A DNA stretch of 64,000 nucleotides from Amygdalobacter nucleatus (GCF_029167365.1 NZ_JARFNM010000001.1:1108001-1172000); one strand, 5' to 3'. Positions 46,421-55,896 are shown, counted from the stretch's first letter. Numbers and translations are program-made. The notes: generated from the sequence alone by a model not told the origin.

Positions 46421-47543
46421 GCTCTACCTCACAGTCTGCAAAATCAGCAGCTGTAAAATCACCAAAATAGCGCACTTCCGTCTCAAGTAACACATCATTT
46501 TGAGCTTTAATCACAGTTTGTACATGGTGAATTACCTTGCAGACATCCTTCGCTGTACACATACGACTGATATTCACAATAAAGCCTGCATGTATAGTTG
46601 AAACTTCTGCTCCGCCAATCCTGTAACCCTTCAAATTAGCGTCACTGATCAGCTTGCCAGCATAAAATGGCACTGGCCGCTTAAAAATCGAACCAGCACT
46701 TGGCAAATCCAAAGGTTGCATCGTACAACGCTTTTCTGTCAATTCAGCTATTTTGGCATCTATGTCTGCTTTATCGCCGCGTTTGAGTAAATAGCTAACG
46801 CCTAAAATCACAGCACCTTGCATTTCTTTGCGCATAAAATAACTAGAGCGATATGCCAATTCCATGTAACTTGGGCGAATTTCCACTATGTCACCAGTTT
46901 TAGCTAAATAGCGTACTCCGACAATACAATCACTCACAGAACCGCCGTAAGCTCCAGCATTCATGTAAGTAGTTCCACCTAAAGTGCCTGGAATACCACA
47001 AGCAAACTCTAAACCTGTATAGGACTTAGCAGCTAACTGTCTAACCAGCTCTTTCAAAGTTTGGCCAGCTTGTGCGTGTACTAAGCAATAATTCGCTAAA
47101 TCTGTCTCAGAAAAATCAGCTTGCGCTTGTCTTTTTTGGCGTAAAGCTTCCTCGATATAAGGATAATCCCATGTATTGTAATCAGCTTGTAGAGCCACAC
47201 GTGAAAATTTGGGGCCTAAATATAAAACCAAAGCTGAAACACCTGCATCAGCCACTAACAAATTGCAGCCTTGACCAATTATAGCCAATGGTAGCTCTAA
47301 TTTATGTGCTTGCAAATAGCAAAACAAGTGCACCAATTCAGCTTCTGAAGTAATTTCTAAAAATAATTTGGCCAAACCGCCAACTGCAAAATTGCAATAA
47401 TCATTCAGGCGTACATTTTTACGAATATTAGGGAATGTAAGCAAAAAGTCTGACCACTCTTTACTTTGCGTAGCTTGCATATACTTTGCTTGTCGTTCTT
47501 TTGTCGCCTCTAATGCCGCTATCTCTTGCGCAAATAACTCCAT
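46413..47543 (-). CDS. murB: UDP-N-acetylenolpyruvoylglucosamine reductase
   Basis: FAD-dependent reductase producing UDP-MurNAc, the second committed peptidoglycan step. FAD site: ACGIPGTLGGTTYMNAGAYG near residue 185; catalytic/substrate loop PSAGSIFKRP near 286. Tyr-type (type II) organisation. At 376 residues it is longer than usual (~300) because of a ~45-residue N-terminal extension and an insert around 130-150. GGAG precedes the ATG. Confidence 0.95.
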   Translation of the reverse strand: MELFAQEIAALEATKERQAKYMQATQSKEWSDFLLTFPNIRKNVRLNDYCNFAVGGLAKLFLEITSEAELVHLFCYLQAHKLELPLAIIGQGCNLLVADAGVSALVLYLGPKFSRVALQADYNTWDYPYIEEALRQKRQAQADFSETDLANYCLVHAQAGQTLKELVRQLAAKSYTGLEFACGIPGTLGGTTYMNAGAYGGSVSDCIVGVRYLAKTGDIVEIRPSYMELAYRSSYFMRKEMQGAVILGVSYLLKRGDKADIDAKIAELTEKRCTMQPLDLPSAGSIFKRPVPFYAGKLISDANLKGYRIGGAEVSTIHAGFIVNISRMCTAKDVCKVIHHVQTVIKAQNDVLLETEVRYFGDFTAADFADCEVEHV

Positions 47544-47577
47544 ATCATTCTCCTAAAATCACAAACTAAAGCTTAGT

Positions 47578-48516
47578 TTAAATTAAAACCGTTTTATCTT
47601 CTGTGTTACCAAACAAACGTTCAAGCAATGCTTCAGCAGCATTGTAACCCATCTGCTTTTGTCTAAAGTTGATGGCTGCCACTTCGGCAATAATTGCCAA
47701 GTTACGACCTGGACGCACTGGAATAGTGATAGATGGCACTTTAATACCCAAAATATCTGTGTATTCCTCTTGTGTGCCCAAACGTTCATAGACTTTATTC
47801 TCGTCCCAAAGCTCCAAATTAATCACGAAGTTGATTGAATCTTGCATCTTAACAGATGAAACACCGTACAACTCCTTAACGTCCATGATACCTAAGCCGC
47901 GAATCTCAATGAGGTGCCTGATCATCTCGGGGGCCTGGCCAACTAAAGTTGTATCACTGACACGTCTAACTTCAACCAAATCATCTGCAATCAAACGATG
48001 TCCACGCTTAACAATTTCCATAGCCGTCTCAGACTTACCAACGCCACTTTCACCTAAAATCAAAATGCCTTCACCATAAATCTCAACCAAAACGCCATGC
48101 AAAGTTGTATGTGGTGCCAACTCTAAATTCAAGAATTTGATCAAAGCACTGATAAAATCACTTGTCGCTTGTGAAGTACGCAAAATCGGCACGCTGTAAC
48201 GCTTAGAAGCCACCAACATCTCCGTGCCAACTTCCAAATCTCTTGAGACAATCAAGGCTGGAATACCTCTTGCAAACAAATTAGACAAACGTACTAAGCG
48301 TTCTTTGGGCTCACATTGCTCCAAATAAGCCATCTCCATATTGCCGATTAATTGTAGGCGATTAGCACCAAAATGGTCAAAAAAGCCCGTTAATTGTAAG
48401 CCTGGTCTAGTTACATCCGCTACCTGAATCACTACATCATCTAAATCAGTGTAGCTCGTGATAACTTCCAATTTAAATTCATCAATAATCCGTTTTAAGC
48501 TGACTGAAACTGCCAT
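47578..48516 (-). CDS. hprK: HPr kinase/phosphorylase
   Basis: Bifunctional enzyme phosphorylating Ser46 of HPr, the switch for carbon catabolite repression in Gram-positives. N-terminal domain ~130 residues; Walker A GESGVGKS (near 157-164) and the HprK signature MDVKELYGV plus EIRGLGIMDV follow. 312 residues is normal. Sits upstream of murB-whiA. Confidence 0.97.
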   Translation of the reverse strand: MAVSVSLKRIIDEFKLEVITSYTDLDDVVIQVADVTRPGLQLTGFFDHFGANRLQLIGNMEMAYLEQCEPKERLVRLSNLFARGIPALIVSRDLEVGTEMLVASKRYSVPILRTSQATSDFISALIKFLNLELAPHTTLHGVLVEIYGEGILILGESGVGKSETAMEIVKRGHRLIADDLVEVRRVSDTTLVGQAPEMIRHLIEIRGLGIMDVKELYGVSSVKMQDSINFVINLELWDENKVYERLGTQEEYTDILGIKVPSITIPVRPGRNLAIIAEVAAINFRQKQMGYNAAEALLERLFGNTEDKTVLI

Positions 48517-48544
48517 ACCACTTTCCCAACCTTTGGTTAATTAC

Positions 48545-49744
48545 CTATTTTTGCTTAAACTGCAAATTGTAATATGCCAAAGCTCGTAGCCACTCTTTTT
48601 GCCCATCTCTGAGCTTAAGTAGCTCCTCTTGGCTATACCTCTCGGCAATATAACGCTGTAAACGCTTCGCTAACTCTAAATCATTAGCTTCAAGCAAAAA
48701 CTCAGTTAGATATATGTTACCACTATTCCTAGCTAAAACAGTATCAAATATCTGAACAAATAGTTGTCTAAACTTAACTATAAGCTCTGCATCAGGTTTG
48801 GCTTGCAAATTTTGTTGATAGAAAGTCTGCAAAGCTGCCTTTTTGGCTCCAAATAAAGCCTGATCAGCTGCAAAAAGTAAATTAAATTGCACCAACAATT
48901 TTGCATCAGTAGCTAAAATATTAGGTTGATTCACCTTATTAAGCTCCGTTAAGAAAGCTTGACCAAGTTCAATTAATATTGGTAAGTAAGCATTTGCAGA
49001 ATGCTTGGTAAATGAAACAAGCAAACTGCTCATCTCATCACTCATTGCATCAATCTGTGGCAATAAGCGTAAAAGAACTGGCACTTGCTCAATGACAATT
49101 TGCCAAACCTGAGCCATGCTAGCTCTATTCACAAATGTGGGCCAGAACTTATCATCAGCCAAATAAGTTGAAGTTATATTATATAAACTTTGCAGCAGAC
49201 GTAGACAATTGTAATTAGCCTGCGCTTCTAAAGTTATGAGCGGCAGATTGAGCAAATCTAAAGCTTCTATATCGTCATTTTTAACTTGCATAACTAAATC
49301 TGTAAGTTCCGCGACATTTGTTTCAGGTTTGAACGTAGCTGAGAGCTGGCTTAAATTGTGCTCTAATTTGATCGGTCTAGCATCACTTATCAAGTCATCA
49401 AATTCAGCTACCTTACTCACGTATTCTTCAATTGGCATCTGCCAAGTATTTGCCAGTAAACATTTAAGCAACAAAGGCTGCTTAATAACTAAATAGCTAT
49501 ATTGCCTAGGCCAAAAAGCAAAGTTGGCATACGCTAATAACGCAATCTGCTCCTTCTCATCTAAACGTTTTAAAAGCTCAGCTAGAACATAATTAAAATT
49601 GTAATTAGCCAATTTATTGGCTAAAACCTCAGGCGTAACAAAGCTTTCTAACAGTTCCTCTAAACAATTAGCTTCAGCTGTTTGTAAAATTAAGCAAGCC
49701 TGATACGCTGGTTTGAACGCTTGAGCATTCACACTAAGTTGCAT
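48545..49744 (-). CDS. Conserved-looking protein of unknown function
   Basis: Not recognised. 399 residues, strongly helical and leucine/alanine-rich, without signal peptide or membrane segment, so probably cytoplasmic. GTGAGG precedes the ATG. Lies between hprK and a GH13 gene, 17 bp after the latter, so probably one transcript with both. Confidence 0.7.
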   Translation of the reverse strand: MQLSVNAQAFKPAYQACLILQTAEANCLEELLESFVTPEVLANKLANYNFNYVLAELLKRLDEKEQIALLAYANFAFWPRQYSYLVIKQPLLLKCLLANTWQMPIEEYVSKVAEFDDLISDARPIKLEHNLSQLSATFKPETNVAELTDLVMQVKNDDIEALDLLNLPLITLEAQANYNCLRLLQSLYNITSTYLADDKFWPTFVNRASMAQVWQIVIEQVPVLLRLLPQIDAMSDEMSSLLVSFTKHSANAYLPILIELGQAFLTELNKVNQPNILATDAKLLVQFNLLFAADQALFGAKKAALQTFYQQNLQAKPDAELIVKFRQLFVQIFDTVLARNSGNIYLTEFLLEANDLELAKRLQRYIAERYSQEELLKLRDGQKEWLRALAYYNLQFKQK

Positions 49745-49761
49745 TTTCTCGCCTCACATTC

Positions 49762-51510
49762 TCACTTTAGCAAAAAAGCAGCAAAGCCACGAGCACCTAA
49801 TCGGGCTGTTGCTTTCACATAGGCTTTGGCCAACGTAGCCTCTTTATCAAGCAAATTCAAATTGTCAAATTTTGGATACTGCCGTAAATCAATTTCCGTT
49901 TCAGACAGATTAAATATGACAACTAACTTCTCCTCACCTAACTCACGCTTAAAGGCATATAAGTTATCTGTGACTAAAAGTGTTCGATAATTACCATAAA
50001 TCACAACTTGTTCTTTACGTAAATCAGCTAATTGCTTGATAAAATCACATTCATCAAAATAAACATTCTGCCAAGGCATAGCCCTACGGAAATCAAGCTC
50101 TTCATAGCCAGAAACGCCTAACTCGTCGCCATAGAATACACATGGTACGCCTGGACTTGTGAAAATATAAGCCTCAGCCTGCCGCCATTTCCTTAAATCC
50201 AAGTCACAATAGGACAAAAAGCGTGGTGCATCGTGACTATCCAACAAATTCAGCTGGCCTAATTGGATACCAGTTGGATAACGCATTAACATTTGACTAA
50301 TTCTAGCATCAAACTCAGTTGGATTAAATTTGCCCAAGGCAAAGAAATCACGGCAATGATTGCGGAAAGCATAATTCATAACCGAATCAAACATATCTCC
50401 CTGCAACCAACGCTCTGAACTCTCCCAAATTTCACCAATTAATACAGCGTCTTGTTTGACTGATCTTGCACGATTTTTGAAAGCTTGCCAGAAAGCCTTA
50501 TCTACTTCATTGGCCACATCCAAGCGCCAGCCATCAACATCAAATTCTTCTAACCAATAAACACAAACACGCAGGAAATAATCCCTAACTTCAGGATTAG
50601 ATGTATTTAATTTAGGCATCTTAGGCTCATAGGCAAAGCTTGCATAGCTTGGCTTTTCACCATTTTCAGGTCGTTTGACTGGGAATTTCAAATCATAATA
50701 CCAATCTTTGTAACGCGAATTTTCGCCATTCTCCACCACATCATTAAAAGCAAAGAAATACCAGCTACTATGGTTAAACACGCCGTCGATGATGATATGC
50801 ATATCTCTAGCATGCAAAGCTACAACTAGCTCCTTGAACTCTGCATCTGTGCCCAAATTTGGCGAAACATGAAAATAATCAAGTAAATCATAGCGATGAT
50901 ATTCGGCCGCTGTAAAAATCGGATTTAAATACAGGCAATTAAAGCCAAGCGATTTAATATAGTCAATATTTTCGATTATGCCACGTAAGTTGCCGCCCAA
51001 ACGAGTATGTAAGACCTGACCTGTACGTTCATCAGCTAATTCTGTAGCCTGGACATGCAAATTAGCTTTGGAGCTTGCAAAGCTATCTGGGAAAATGTTA
51101 TAGACAACAGCATGCTTGAACCACTCAGGCACTGTACTGACTTCCTCACGTCTTAAATATGGGAACTGATAAAGTTCACGCCTGTCAGTAGCTAACTCTT
51201 TATAGAAATTGCCATCATAAAAAATTAGCTGCTCATCACCAGAATCCAACAAAAAATAATAGCAAACACGTCTGTGCAATGAAGCAAAAGTAGCTTCAAA
51301 ATAGCTAAAATAAAGGTCAGAATGAGCTAGCTCCATAGGTACAGCCGTAAACAAAAGCGGCTCACTTGGCTGCATACGATCAGCATAATACAACGTACAT
51401 TTTTGCAAATTATTTAAAGCAGCACGCAAACGAATCGTTAAACTCGTTTCACTGTTCATAAAAGCATATTCAGATAAGGGCTTATGCAGAATGGCACAAC
51501 GATTAATCAT
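49762..51510 (-). CDS. GH13 alpha-amylase family protein (neopullulanase/cyclomaltodextrinase-like)
   Basis: Cleaves alpha-glucans or maltodextrins. Residues ~10-120 look like a CBM34 N-terminal domain. The GH13 regions are DGVFNHSS, GWRLDVANE (nucleophile Asp near 327), IGEIWE (acid Glu near 358) and LLDSHDAPRF (Asp near 423). With no signal peptide it should be cytoplasmic, fitting intracellular maltodextrin breakdown alongside glgA later in the window. The ATG at 51510 (GAGG upstream) is preferred to a TTG two codons earlier. Confidence 0.92.
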   Translation of the reverse strand: MINRCAILHKPLSEYAFMNSETSLTIRLRAALNNLQKCTLYYADRMQPSEPLLFTAVPMELAHSDLYFSYFEATFASLHRRVCYYFLLDSGDEQLIFYDGNFYKELATDRRELYQFPYLRREEVSTVPEWFKHAVVYNIFPDSFASSKANLHVQATELADERTGQVLHTRLGGNLRGIIENIDYIKSLGFNCLYLNPIFTAAEYHRYDLLDYFHVSPNLGTDAEFKELVVALHARDMHIIIDGVFNHSSWYFFAFNDVVENGENSRYKDWYYDLKFPVKRPENGEKPSYASFAYEPKMPKLNTSNPEVRDYFLRVCVYWLEEFDVDGWRLDVANEVDKAFWQAFKNRARSVKQDAVLIGEIWESSERWLQGDMFDSVMNYAFRNHCRDFFALGKFNPTEFDARISQMLMRYPTGIQLGQLNLLDSHDAPRFLSYCDLDLRKWRQAEAYIFTSPGVPCVFYGDELGVSGYEELDFRRAMPWQNVYFDECDFIKQLADLRKEQVVIYGNYRTLLVTDNLYAFKRELGEEKLVVIFNLSETEIDLRQYPKFDNLNLLDKEATLAKAYVKATARLGARGFAAFLLK

Positions 51511-51602
51511 GTTCAAACCTCACTACTAATCAGGCACAAAATCTATTTACTGCTATTCTACCCCAAAGCTCGCTCATGGCTCAACTGAGAAAGAAAGGCA
51601 CG

Positions 51603-51632
51603 AAAAAAAGGGGGAAACAATGTTTCCCCCTT
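51603..51632 (-). terminator. Intrinsic terminator of the tRNA cluster
   Basis: GGGGGAAACA / TGTTTCCCCC stem with a tiny loop, followed by TTTTTTT on minus, right after tRNA-Cys. Confidence 0.9.
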
Positions 51633-51635
51633 CGA

Positions 51636-51707
<72 letters not shown>

Positions 51708-51726
51708 AAAAAAGCTCCGAAGTAGA

Positions 51727-51798
51727 AGCGGGATACGAGACTTGAACTCGCGACTTTCACCTTGGCAAGGTGACACTCTACCACTGAGTTAATCCCGC
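51727..51798 (-). tRNA. tRNA-Gly (GCC)
   Basis: Acceptor GCGGGAT / ATCCCGC, anticodon GCC in loop TTGCCAA, discriminator U. CCA not encoded. Confidence 0.95.
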
Positions 51799-51847
51799 AT
51801 CAATCGGAGCTTAATTAGTATAGCACTCATAAACTTTATTGTCAAGA

Positions 51848-51919
51848 TGACCCGTAGCAGAATTGAACTGCTGTCTTCGCCGTGAAAGGGCAATGTCTTA
51901 ACCTCTTGACCAACGGGCC
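51848..51919 (-). tRNA. tRNA-Glu (TTC)
   Basis: Acceptor GGCCCGT pairs with ACGGGTC (one G-U); anticodon TTC; discriminator A. CCA not encoded. Confidence 0.95.
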
Positions 51920-51925
51920 AATAAA

Positions 51926-51999
51926 TAGCGGTAGTAGGATTCGAACCAACGACACTCCGGGTATGAACCGAATGCTCTAGCCAACTGAGCTATACCGCC
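51926..51999 (-). tRNA. tRNA-Met, elongator (CAT)
   Basis: Acceptor GGCGGTA with a G-U first pair, anticodon loop TTCATAC, discriminator A. The body matches Gram-positive elongator tRNA-Met rather than initiator. Confidence 0.92.
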
Positions 52000-52078
52000 G
52001 TAACTTCGAATCACTAAAGTCTTAGCGACTGAAGCGCTTTGCTATTATAGCATGAGCATTTTTCTAATGTCAAGTACC

Positions 52079-52112
52079 TTTTTTAAAAGAGCCGTCACTT
52101 TAGTAACGGCTC
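52079..52112 (-). terminator. Intrinsic terminator of rplL
   Basis: GAGCCGTTAC / GTGACGGCTC (one mismatch) then TTTTAAAAAA on minus, 17 bp past the rplL stop. It closes the rplJL unit before the tRNAs. Confidence 0.88.
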
Positions 52113-52128
52113 AATCTTAAGTAGCAAA

Positions 52129-52509
52129 TTACTTCAATTCGACTTCGCCGCCAGCTTCCTTAATCTTGTTAGCGATCTCGTCAGCTTCAGCCTTCTCAAC
52201 ATTCTCCTTCAATGTCTTAGGAGCGCCATCAACCAAGTCCTTAGAATCCTTCAATCCCAAACCTGTGATAGCTTGAACAGCCTTGATAACTTTGATCTTG
52301 GAAGCACCAGCTGATTTCAAAATAACTGTGTACTCGCTCTTCTCTTCTTCTTGACCACCAGCAGCACCACCAGCAGCAGGAGCAGCAACTGCAACTGCAG
52401 CAGCAGATACGCCGAATTCTTCTTCGATAGCCTTGACTAATTCATTTAATTCCAAGACTGTCATTGCTTTAACATCTTCTAAAATTTGAGTAATTTTCTC
52501 GTTTGCCAT
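52129..52509 (-). CDS. rplL: 50S ribosomal protein L7/L12
   Basis: Acidic stalk protein that recruits translation factors. N-terminal dimer domain, Ala/Gly-rich hinge ([16 protein letters not shown]), and the C-terminal [16 protein letters not shown] / [12 protein letters not shown] domain. AAGGAGG precedes the ATG. Last gene of the ribosomal block. Confidence 0.98.
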   Translation of the reverse strand: MANEKITQILEDVKAMTVLELNELVKAIEEEFGVSAAAVAVAAPAAGGAAGGQEEEKSEYTVILKSAGASKIKVIKAVQAITGLGLKDSKDLVDGAPKTLKENVEKAEADEIANKIKEAGGEVELK

Positions 52510-52550
52510 ATTATCCTCCTTATATCATCAATCTCGATAAAACTCTGGCA

Positions 52551-53081
52551 TTAAGCTTCAGGAGCGCTAGCAGTCTCTGGTGCAGCTTCTCCTTGTTTTT
52601 CACTAACAGCCTTCAAAGTCATAGCCAATTTTGTAATTGGGCTGACTAAGCTGTAAGCTAACTTAGTACGCAAGGTTGTCATATCAGGAATATTAGCTAA
52701 TTCCTTGATCTTATCAACAGACAAAACTACACCGGCGTTAGCGCCACCCTTGAGTACTGGTAATTTAAATTTCTCGTTATACTGCTTCAACAAGCGAGCA
52801 GGAGCTACAGCATCTTCATTACTAATAGCAAAAGCTGTTGGGCCTTGCAACAAATCGCACAAGCCTTCCAAACCAGCTTCCTTAGCTGCGATCTTAGCTA
52901 AACGATTCTTGTAGATATGGTATGAAACCCCATTCTCACGTAAAGCCTTACGCATCTCAGTATCTTGTTCAACAGTCAAGCCACGATAATCAGCCAAAAC
53001 GATTGTCTCAGCATTGCTGAACAATTCTTTAAGCTCATTAACAACAGCTTGTTTACTTTCAAAAGCCTTAGAACTTGGCAT
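52551..53081 (-). CDS. rplJ: 50S ribosomal protein L10
   Basis: Base of the L7/L12 stalk. Family features are SKAFESKQAVVNELKELF, ADYRGLTVEQ and the C-terminal stalk-binding helix. 176 residues. AAAGGAGGAG precedes the ATG. Preceded by an L10-type leader with an attenuator-like hairpin, the usual autoregulatory site. Confidence 0.98.
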   Translation of the reverse strand: MPSSKAFESKQAVVNELKELFSNAETIVLADYRGLTVEQDTEMRKALRENGVSYHIYKNRLAKIAAKEAGLEGLCDLLQGPTAFAISNEDAVAPARLLKQYNEKFKLPVLKGGANAGVVLSVDKIKELANIPDMTTLRTKLAYSLVSPITKLAMTLKAVSEKQGEAAPETASAPEA

Positions 53082-53100
53082 TCAGTCTCCTCCTTTACAT

Positions 53101-53127
53101 AAAAAAATCTCTTACCAAAGCAAGAGA
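53101..53127 (-). terminator. Attenuator-like hairpin just upstream of rplJ
   Basis: On minus TCTCTT / AAGAGA with an 8-nt loop, followed by seven T and then the rplJ ribosome binding site. In position to terminate or permit transcription depending on the L10 leader. Confidence 0.65.
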
Positions 53128-53210
53128 GCGAAGCAAATAATAAACATATAGTGCTCACCTCAGCAGGATATTAAGCGCTAGAGCGCACCGGCTATCTTTG
53201 GTACAACTAC
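53128..53210 (-). ncRNA. Ribosomal protein L10 leader RNA
   Basis: The untranslated region contains GTACCAAAGATAGCCGGTGC, then TTAATATCCTGCTGAGGTG, the conserved kink-turn and CUGCnGAGG element of L10 leaders. L10(L12)4 binding to this structure represses the rplJL operon. Boundaries are approximate. Confidence 0.82.
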
Positions 53211-53230
53211 TGTAGTGTAACATAGCATAT

Positions 53231-53261
53231 AAAAAGAAGCAAGGCCTAAAAGCCTTGCTTC
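53231..53261 (-). terminator. Intrinsic terminator of the rplK-rplA unit
   Basis: Perfect GAAGCAAGGC / GCCTTGCTTC stem, 6-nt loop, followed by TTTTT on minus. It separates rplKA from rplJL. Confidence 0.9.
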
Positions 53262-53282
53262 AATAATTAAATCAACAAGTCG

Positions 53283-53978
53283 TTAAAGGCTTGAAACAAC
53301 CTTAACGCCAGGACCCATTGTAGATGTGATAACACAACTCTTAACATATTGTCCCTTAGCTGCTGCTGGCTTAGCACGCCAAATAGCGTTCATCAAAGTC
53401 CTGAAGTTCTCCTCCAAAGCACTAACCTCAAATGATGTCTTACCAATTGGGCAGTGAATGATGTTAGCCTTGTCCAAACGGAACTCGATCTTACCAGCCT
53501 TAGACTCTTTAACAGCTTTAGCTACATCTGGTGTAACTGTGCCAGCCTTTGGGTTTGGCATCAAGCCCTTAGGACCTAAGACACGGCCTAATCGACCGAC
53601 AACACCCATCATATCAGGGCTTGCAATAACAACATCAAATTCAAACCAGTTCTCTTTTTGAATCTTCTCAGCTAATTCCATACCGCCAGCATAATCAGCA
53701 CCAGCAGCAATAGCAGCATCCTTGAGCTTCTCATTGCAGAAGACTAAGACGCGTACTTTCTTACCAGTACCATTAGGCAAAACTACGGCACCACGAACTT
53801 GTTGATCAGCGTGACGTGAGTCAACACCCAAACGAACATGTAATTCGACTGTCTCATCAAATTTACGCTGAGCAGCTTCACTCATCTCTTTGACAACAGA
53901 AACTGCTTCACTTGCAGGGTAAACTTTGAAACGGTCGTACTTTTTAACAGCCTCTAAATATTTCTTACCACGTTTCAT
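53283..53978 (-). CDS. rplA: 50S ribosomal protein L1
   Basis: Binds 23S rRNA at the L1 stalk. Start [15 protein letters not shown] at 53978, preceded by AAGGAG seven bases upstream; the longer in-frame ORF would overlap rplK and lacks a site. Conserved [21 protein letters not shown] and [10 protein letters not shown] are present. About 231 residues. Confidence 0.97.
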   Translation of the reverse strand: MKRGKKYLEAVKKYDRFKVYPASEAVSVVKEMSEAAQRKFDETVELHVRLGVDSRHADQQVRGAVVLPNGTGKKVRVLVFCNEKLKDAAIAAGADYAGGMELAEKIQKENWFEFDVVIASPDMMGVVGRLGRVLGPKGLMPNPKAGTVTPDVAKAVKESKAGKIEFRLDKANIIHCPIGKTSFEVSALEENFRTLMNAIWRAKPAAAKGQYVKSCVITSTMGPGVKVVSSL

Positions 53979-53982
53979 GCGC

Positions 53983-54423
53983 TTACTCCTTATCCGGTTT
54001 ACCATCAACAACAATACCCATGCTACGAGCTGTACCAGCAATCATGCTTGCACAAGCCTCGACGCTTGCTGCGTTGGTATCAACGATTTTGATCTTAGCT
54101 AAGTCTAAGCATTGCTGCCATGTCATTGTAGCAACTTTAGTCTTGTTAGGAACACCAGAACCGCTCTCGATCTTGCATTCTTTACGTAACAGAGAAGCTA
54201 CTGGTGGTTTCTTCGTTACAAATGTAAATGTACGATCTGCGTATACGGTAATAACAACCGGAATAACCATGCCTGCTTCATTCTTTGTAGCAGCGTTAAA
54301 ATCCTTAACGAACTGGGCAATATTCAAACCATGTTGACCCAGTGCTGGTCCGACCGGTGGCGCAGCAGTTGCTTTGCCAGCTTCAATCTGCAGCTTAATA
54401 AAAGCTGTAACTTTCTTGGCCAT
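53983..54423 (-). CDS. rplK: 50S ribosomal protein L11
   Basis: GTPase-centre protein binding 23S rRNA. N-terminal [20 protein letters not shown] with the flexible proline hinge, and C-terminal [10 protein letters not shown] are typical. 146 residues. Starts 50 bp after nusG. Confidence 0.98.
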   Translation of the reverse strand: MAKKVTAFIKLQIEAGKATAAPPVGPALGQHGLNIAQFVKDFNAATKNEAGMVIPVVITVYADRTFTFVTKKPPVASLLRKECKIESGSGVPNKTKVATMTWQQCLDLAKIKIVDTNAASVEACASMIAGTARSMGIVVDGKPDKE

Positions 54424-54475
54424 AGGCCACCTCCCAAATATTTATAAGCAAGCAATGCTTGCTTAGATTTTCTAA

Positions 54476-55126
54476 TTATACAGCAAGTACTTGTGTAAAT
54501 TCCAGTTCAACCGGAGTCTCACGACCGAACATAGAAACAACAACAATAACTTTCTTCTTCTCGTGGTTGATCTCTTGTACAGTACCGATAAAGCCTTCCA
54601 AAGGACCATGAATGACCTTGATTGGATCGCCAACTTTGTAATCCACAATTGGATCCCAGTCTGTTTCAACGCCAACGATTGCTAATTCTTCAGCTGTCAA
54701 AGGAATTGGGTCGCCATCTGGGCCAACAAAGCCTGTAACGCCACGTGTGTTACGAACGATATACCAAAGTTCATCGCTCATTACCATCTTAAGAAGCACA
54801 TAACCAGGATAGACCTTGCGCTCATAAGTATGGCGCTTGCCGTCTTTAATCTCAACTTGCTCCTCAGTTGGCACTGAAACTTCTTGAATCAAGTTCTCCA
54901 AGCCACGATTCTGGATAACTTGTGTCAACGTTGCCTTAACTTTATTCTCATAGCCTGAATAAGTATGTACTACATACCATTTTGCTTCTGGCAAGGCATC
55001 TTTCGTCTCTTGATCAACTGGATTAGTTTCAGTATTTTCCGCAGCCTTATCAGTATCTTGTAAAGCAGCATCGGCAGCTAATTCAGAAGTTGCCTGTTTA
55101 TCTGCATCATTCAAAGCTTGCTCCAT
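54476..55126 (-). CDS. nusG: Transcription elongation/antitermination factor NusG
   Basis: Binds RNA polymerase and couples it to ribosomes or Rho. NGN domain starts at KWYVVHTYSGYENKV; C-terminal KOW motif in GDPIKVIHGPLEGFIG. Unlike typical ~180-residue NusG, it has an acidic, low-complexity ~45-residue N-terminal extension. The ATG at 55126 has GGAG at proper distance; a second ATG overlapping the secE stop at 55138 is possible. Confidence 0.96.
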   Translation of the reverse strand: MEQALNDADKQATSELAADAALQDTDKAAENTETNPVDQETKDALPEAKWYVVHTYSGYENKVKATLTQVIQNRGLENLIQEVSVPTEEQVEIKDGKRHTYERKVYPGYVLLKMVMSDELWYIVRNTRGVTGFVGPDGDPIPLTAEELAIVGVETDWDPIVDYKVGDPIKVIHGPLEGFIGTVQEINHEKKKVIVVVSMFGRETPVELEFTQVLAV

Positions 55127-55137
55127 GCCTCTCTCCA

Positions 55138-55491
55138 TTACTTAGTTGTAGCTGCTACGCTTGCCGTAGTTGTTTCTGGCTTAACAGTTTCACTAACTTT
55201 AACTGTTGACTCTGTTGCTTTATCTTCTTGTTTAGTCTGTGCTACAACAGGCTGTTTCTTAACAGGTTCATTAAAGCCTGTGATGTCTAGTACAAGGCGC
55301 ATAGCCGTGTCAACGACAAAGATCAAGAGGGCTGAAATAAAGCAGAGAACCAAGACTGTCACAACTGACTGTTGGAATGTCTTCTTAGTTGGCCAAACGA
55401 CCAGCTTAAGCTCTGTATAAATACCGAGGAAAAATTTCTTTAGTTTATCTACTGCTGAAACCTTGCCCTGTTTTTCTGAATTCTTAGCCAT
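55138..55491 (-). CDS. secE: Preprotein translocase subunit SecE
   Basis: Essential membrane subunit of SecYEG. Amphipathic helix KLVVWPTKKTFQQ then one TM (VVTVLVLCFISALLIFVV), the SecE core. A ~45-residue Thr/Lys/Glu-rich tail after the TM is unusual; typical SecE is ~60-75 residues. Start at ATG 55491 with AAGGAG; a GTG two codons upstream is less likely. Confidence 0.93.
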   Translation of the reverse strand: MAKNSEKQGKVSAVDKLKKFFLGIYTELKLVVWPTKKTFQQSVVTVLVLCFISALLIFVVDTAMRLVLDITGFNEPVKKQPVVAQTKQEDKATESTVKVSETVKPETTTASVAATTK

Positions 55492-55514
55492 TTTCACTCC
55501 TTATAATAACGAAA

Positions 55515-55679
55515 CTACTTAGTTTCCTTATGTACTGTATGCTTTCTACAGAAACGGCAGTATTTTTTCAACTCTAAACGATCTTTTGTATTGGACTTAT
55601 TCTTCTTAGTTGAATAGTTGCGTTGCTTGCAATCTTCACAAGCTAAAATAATCTTGTCTCTCACTGCTGCTTTAGCCAT
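55515..55679 (-). CDS. rpmG: 50S ribosomal protein L33
   Basis: Small 23S-binding ribosomal protein, 54 residues from the ATG at 55679 (GGAGG upstream). Both CxxC pairs (CEDC, CRFC) are intact, so it is the zinc-binding type. First gene of the secE-nusG run. Confidence 0.97.
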   Translation of the reverse strand: MAKAAVRDKIILACEDCKQRNYSTKKNKSNTKDRLELKKYCRFCRKHTVHKETK

Positions 55680-55764
55680 GGTCTTTCCTCCGAATTTAAT
55701 CACAAAAAATAAAGCCCTTACAGGCGTTATTCAAATATAGCAGAAATTACAAGACGTGTCAAAC

Positions 55765-55793
55765 AAAAAGCAGATAATTCATCAATTATCTGC
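55765..55793 (-). terminator. Intrinsic terminator of tRNA-Ser
   Basis: Perfect GCAGATAATT / AATTATCTGC stem with CATC loop region, then TTTTTG on minus, 13 bp past the tRNA. Confidence 0.85.
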
Positions 55794-55805
55794 CCCTAAA
55801 AATAA

Positions 55806-55896
55806 CGGAGAGCAGGGGATTCGAACCCCCGTTACGCTATTGTACACGTAAACACGATTTCCAATCGTGCGCCTTCGACCGCTCGGCCAACTCTCC
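55806..55896 (-). tRNA. tRNA-Ser (GGA)
   Basis: Class II tRNA with a long variable arm (91 nt), anticodon GGA in stem CACGA/TCGTG, acceptor GGAGAGT, discriminator G as required for serine. CCA not encoded. Confidence 0.95.

Noticed and set aside
53979-54041. A longer N-terminus for ribosomal protein L1
   Set aside because: The extension overlaps rplK and lies upstream of a strong AAGGAG site that fixes the start at 53978.
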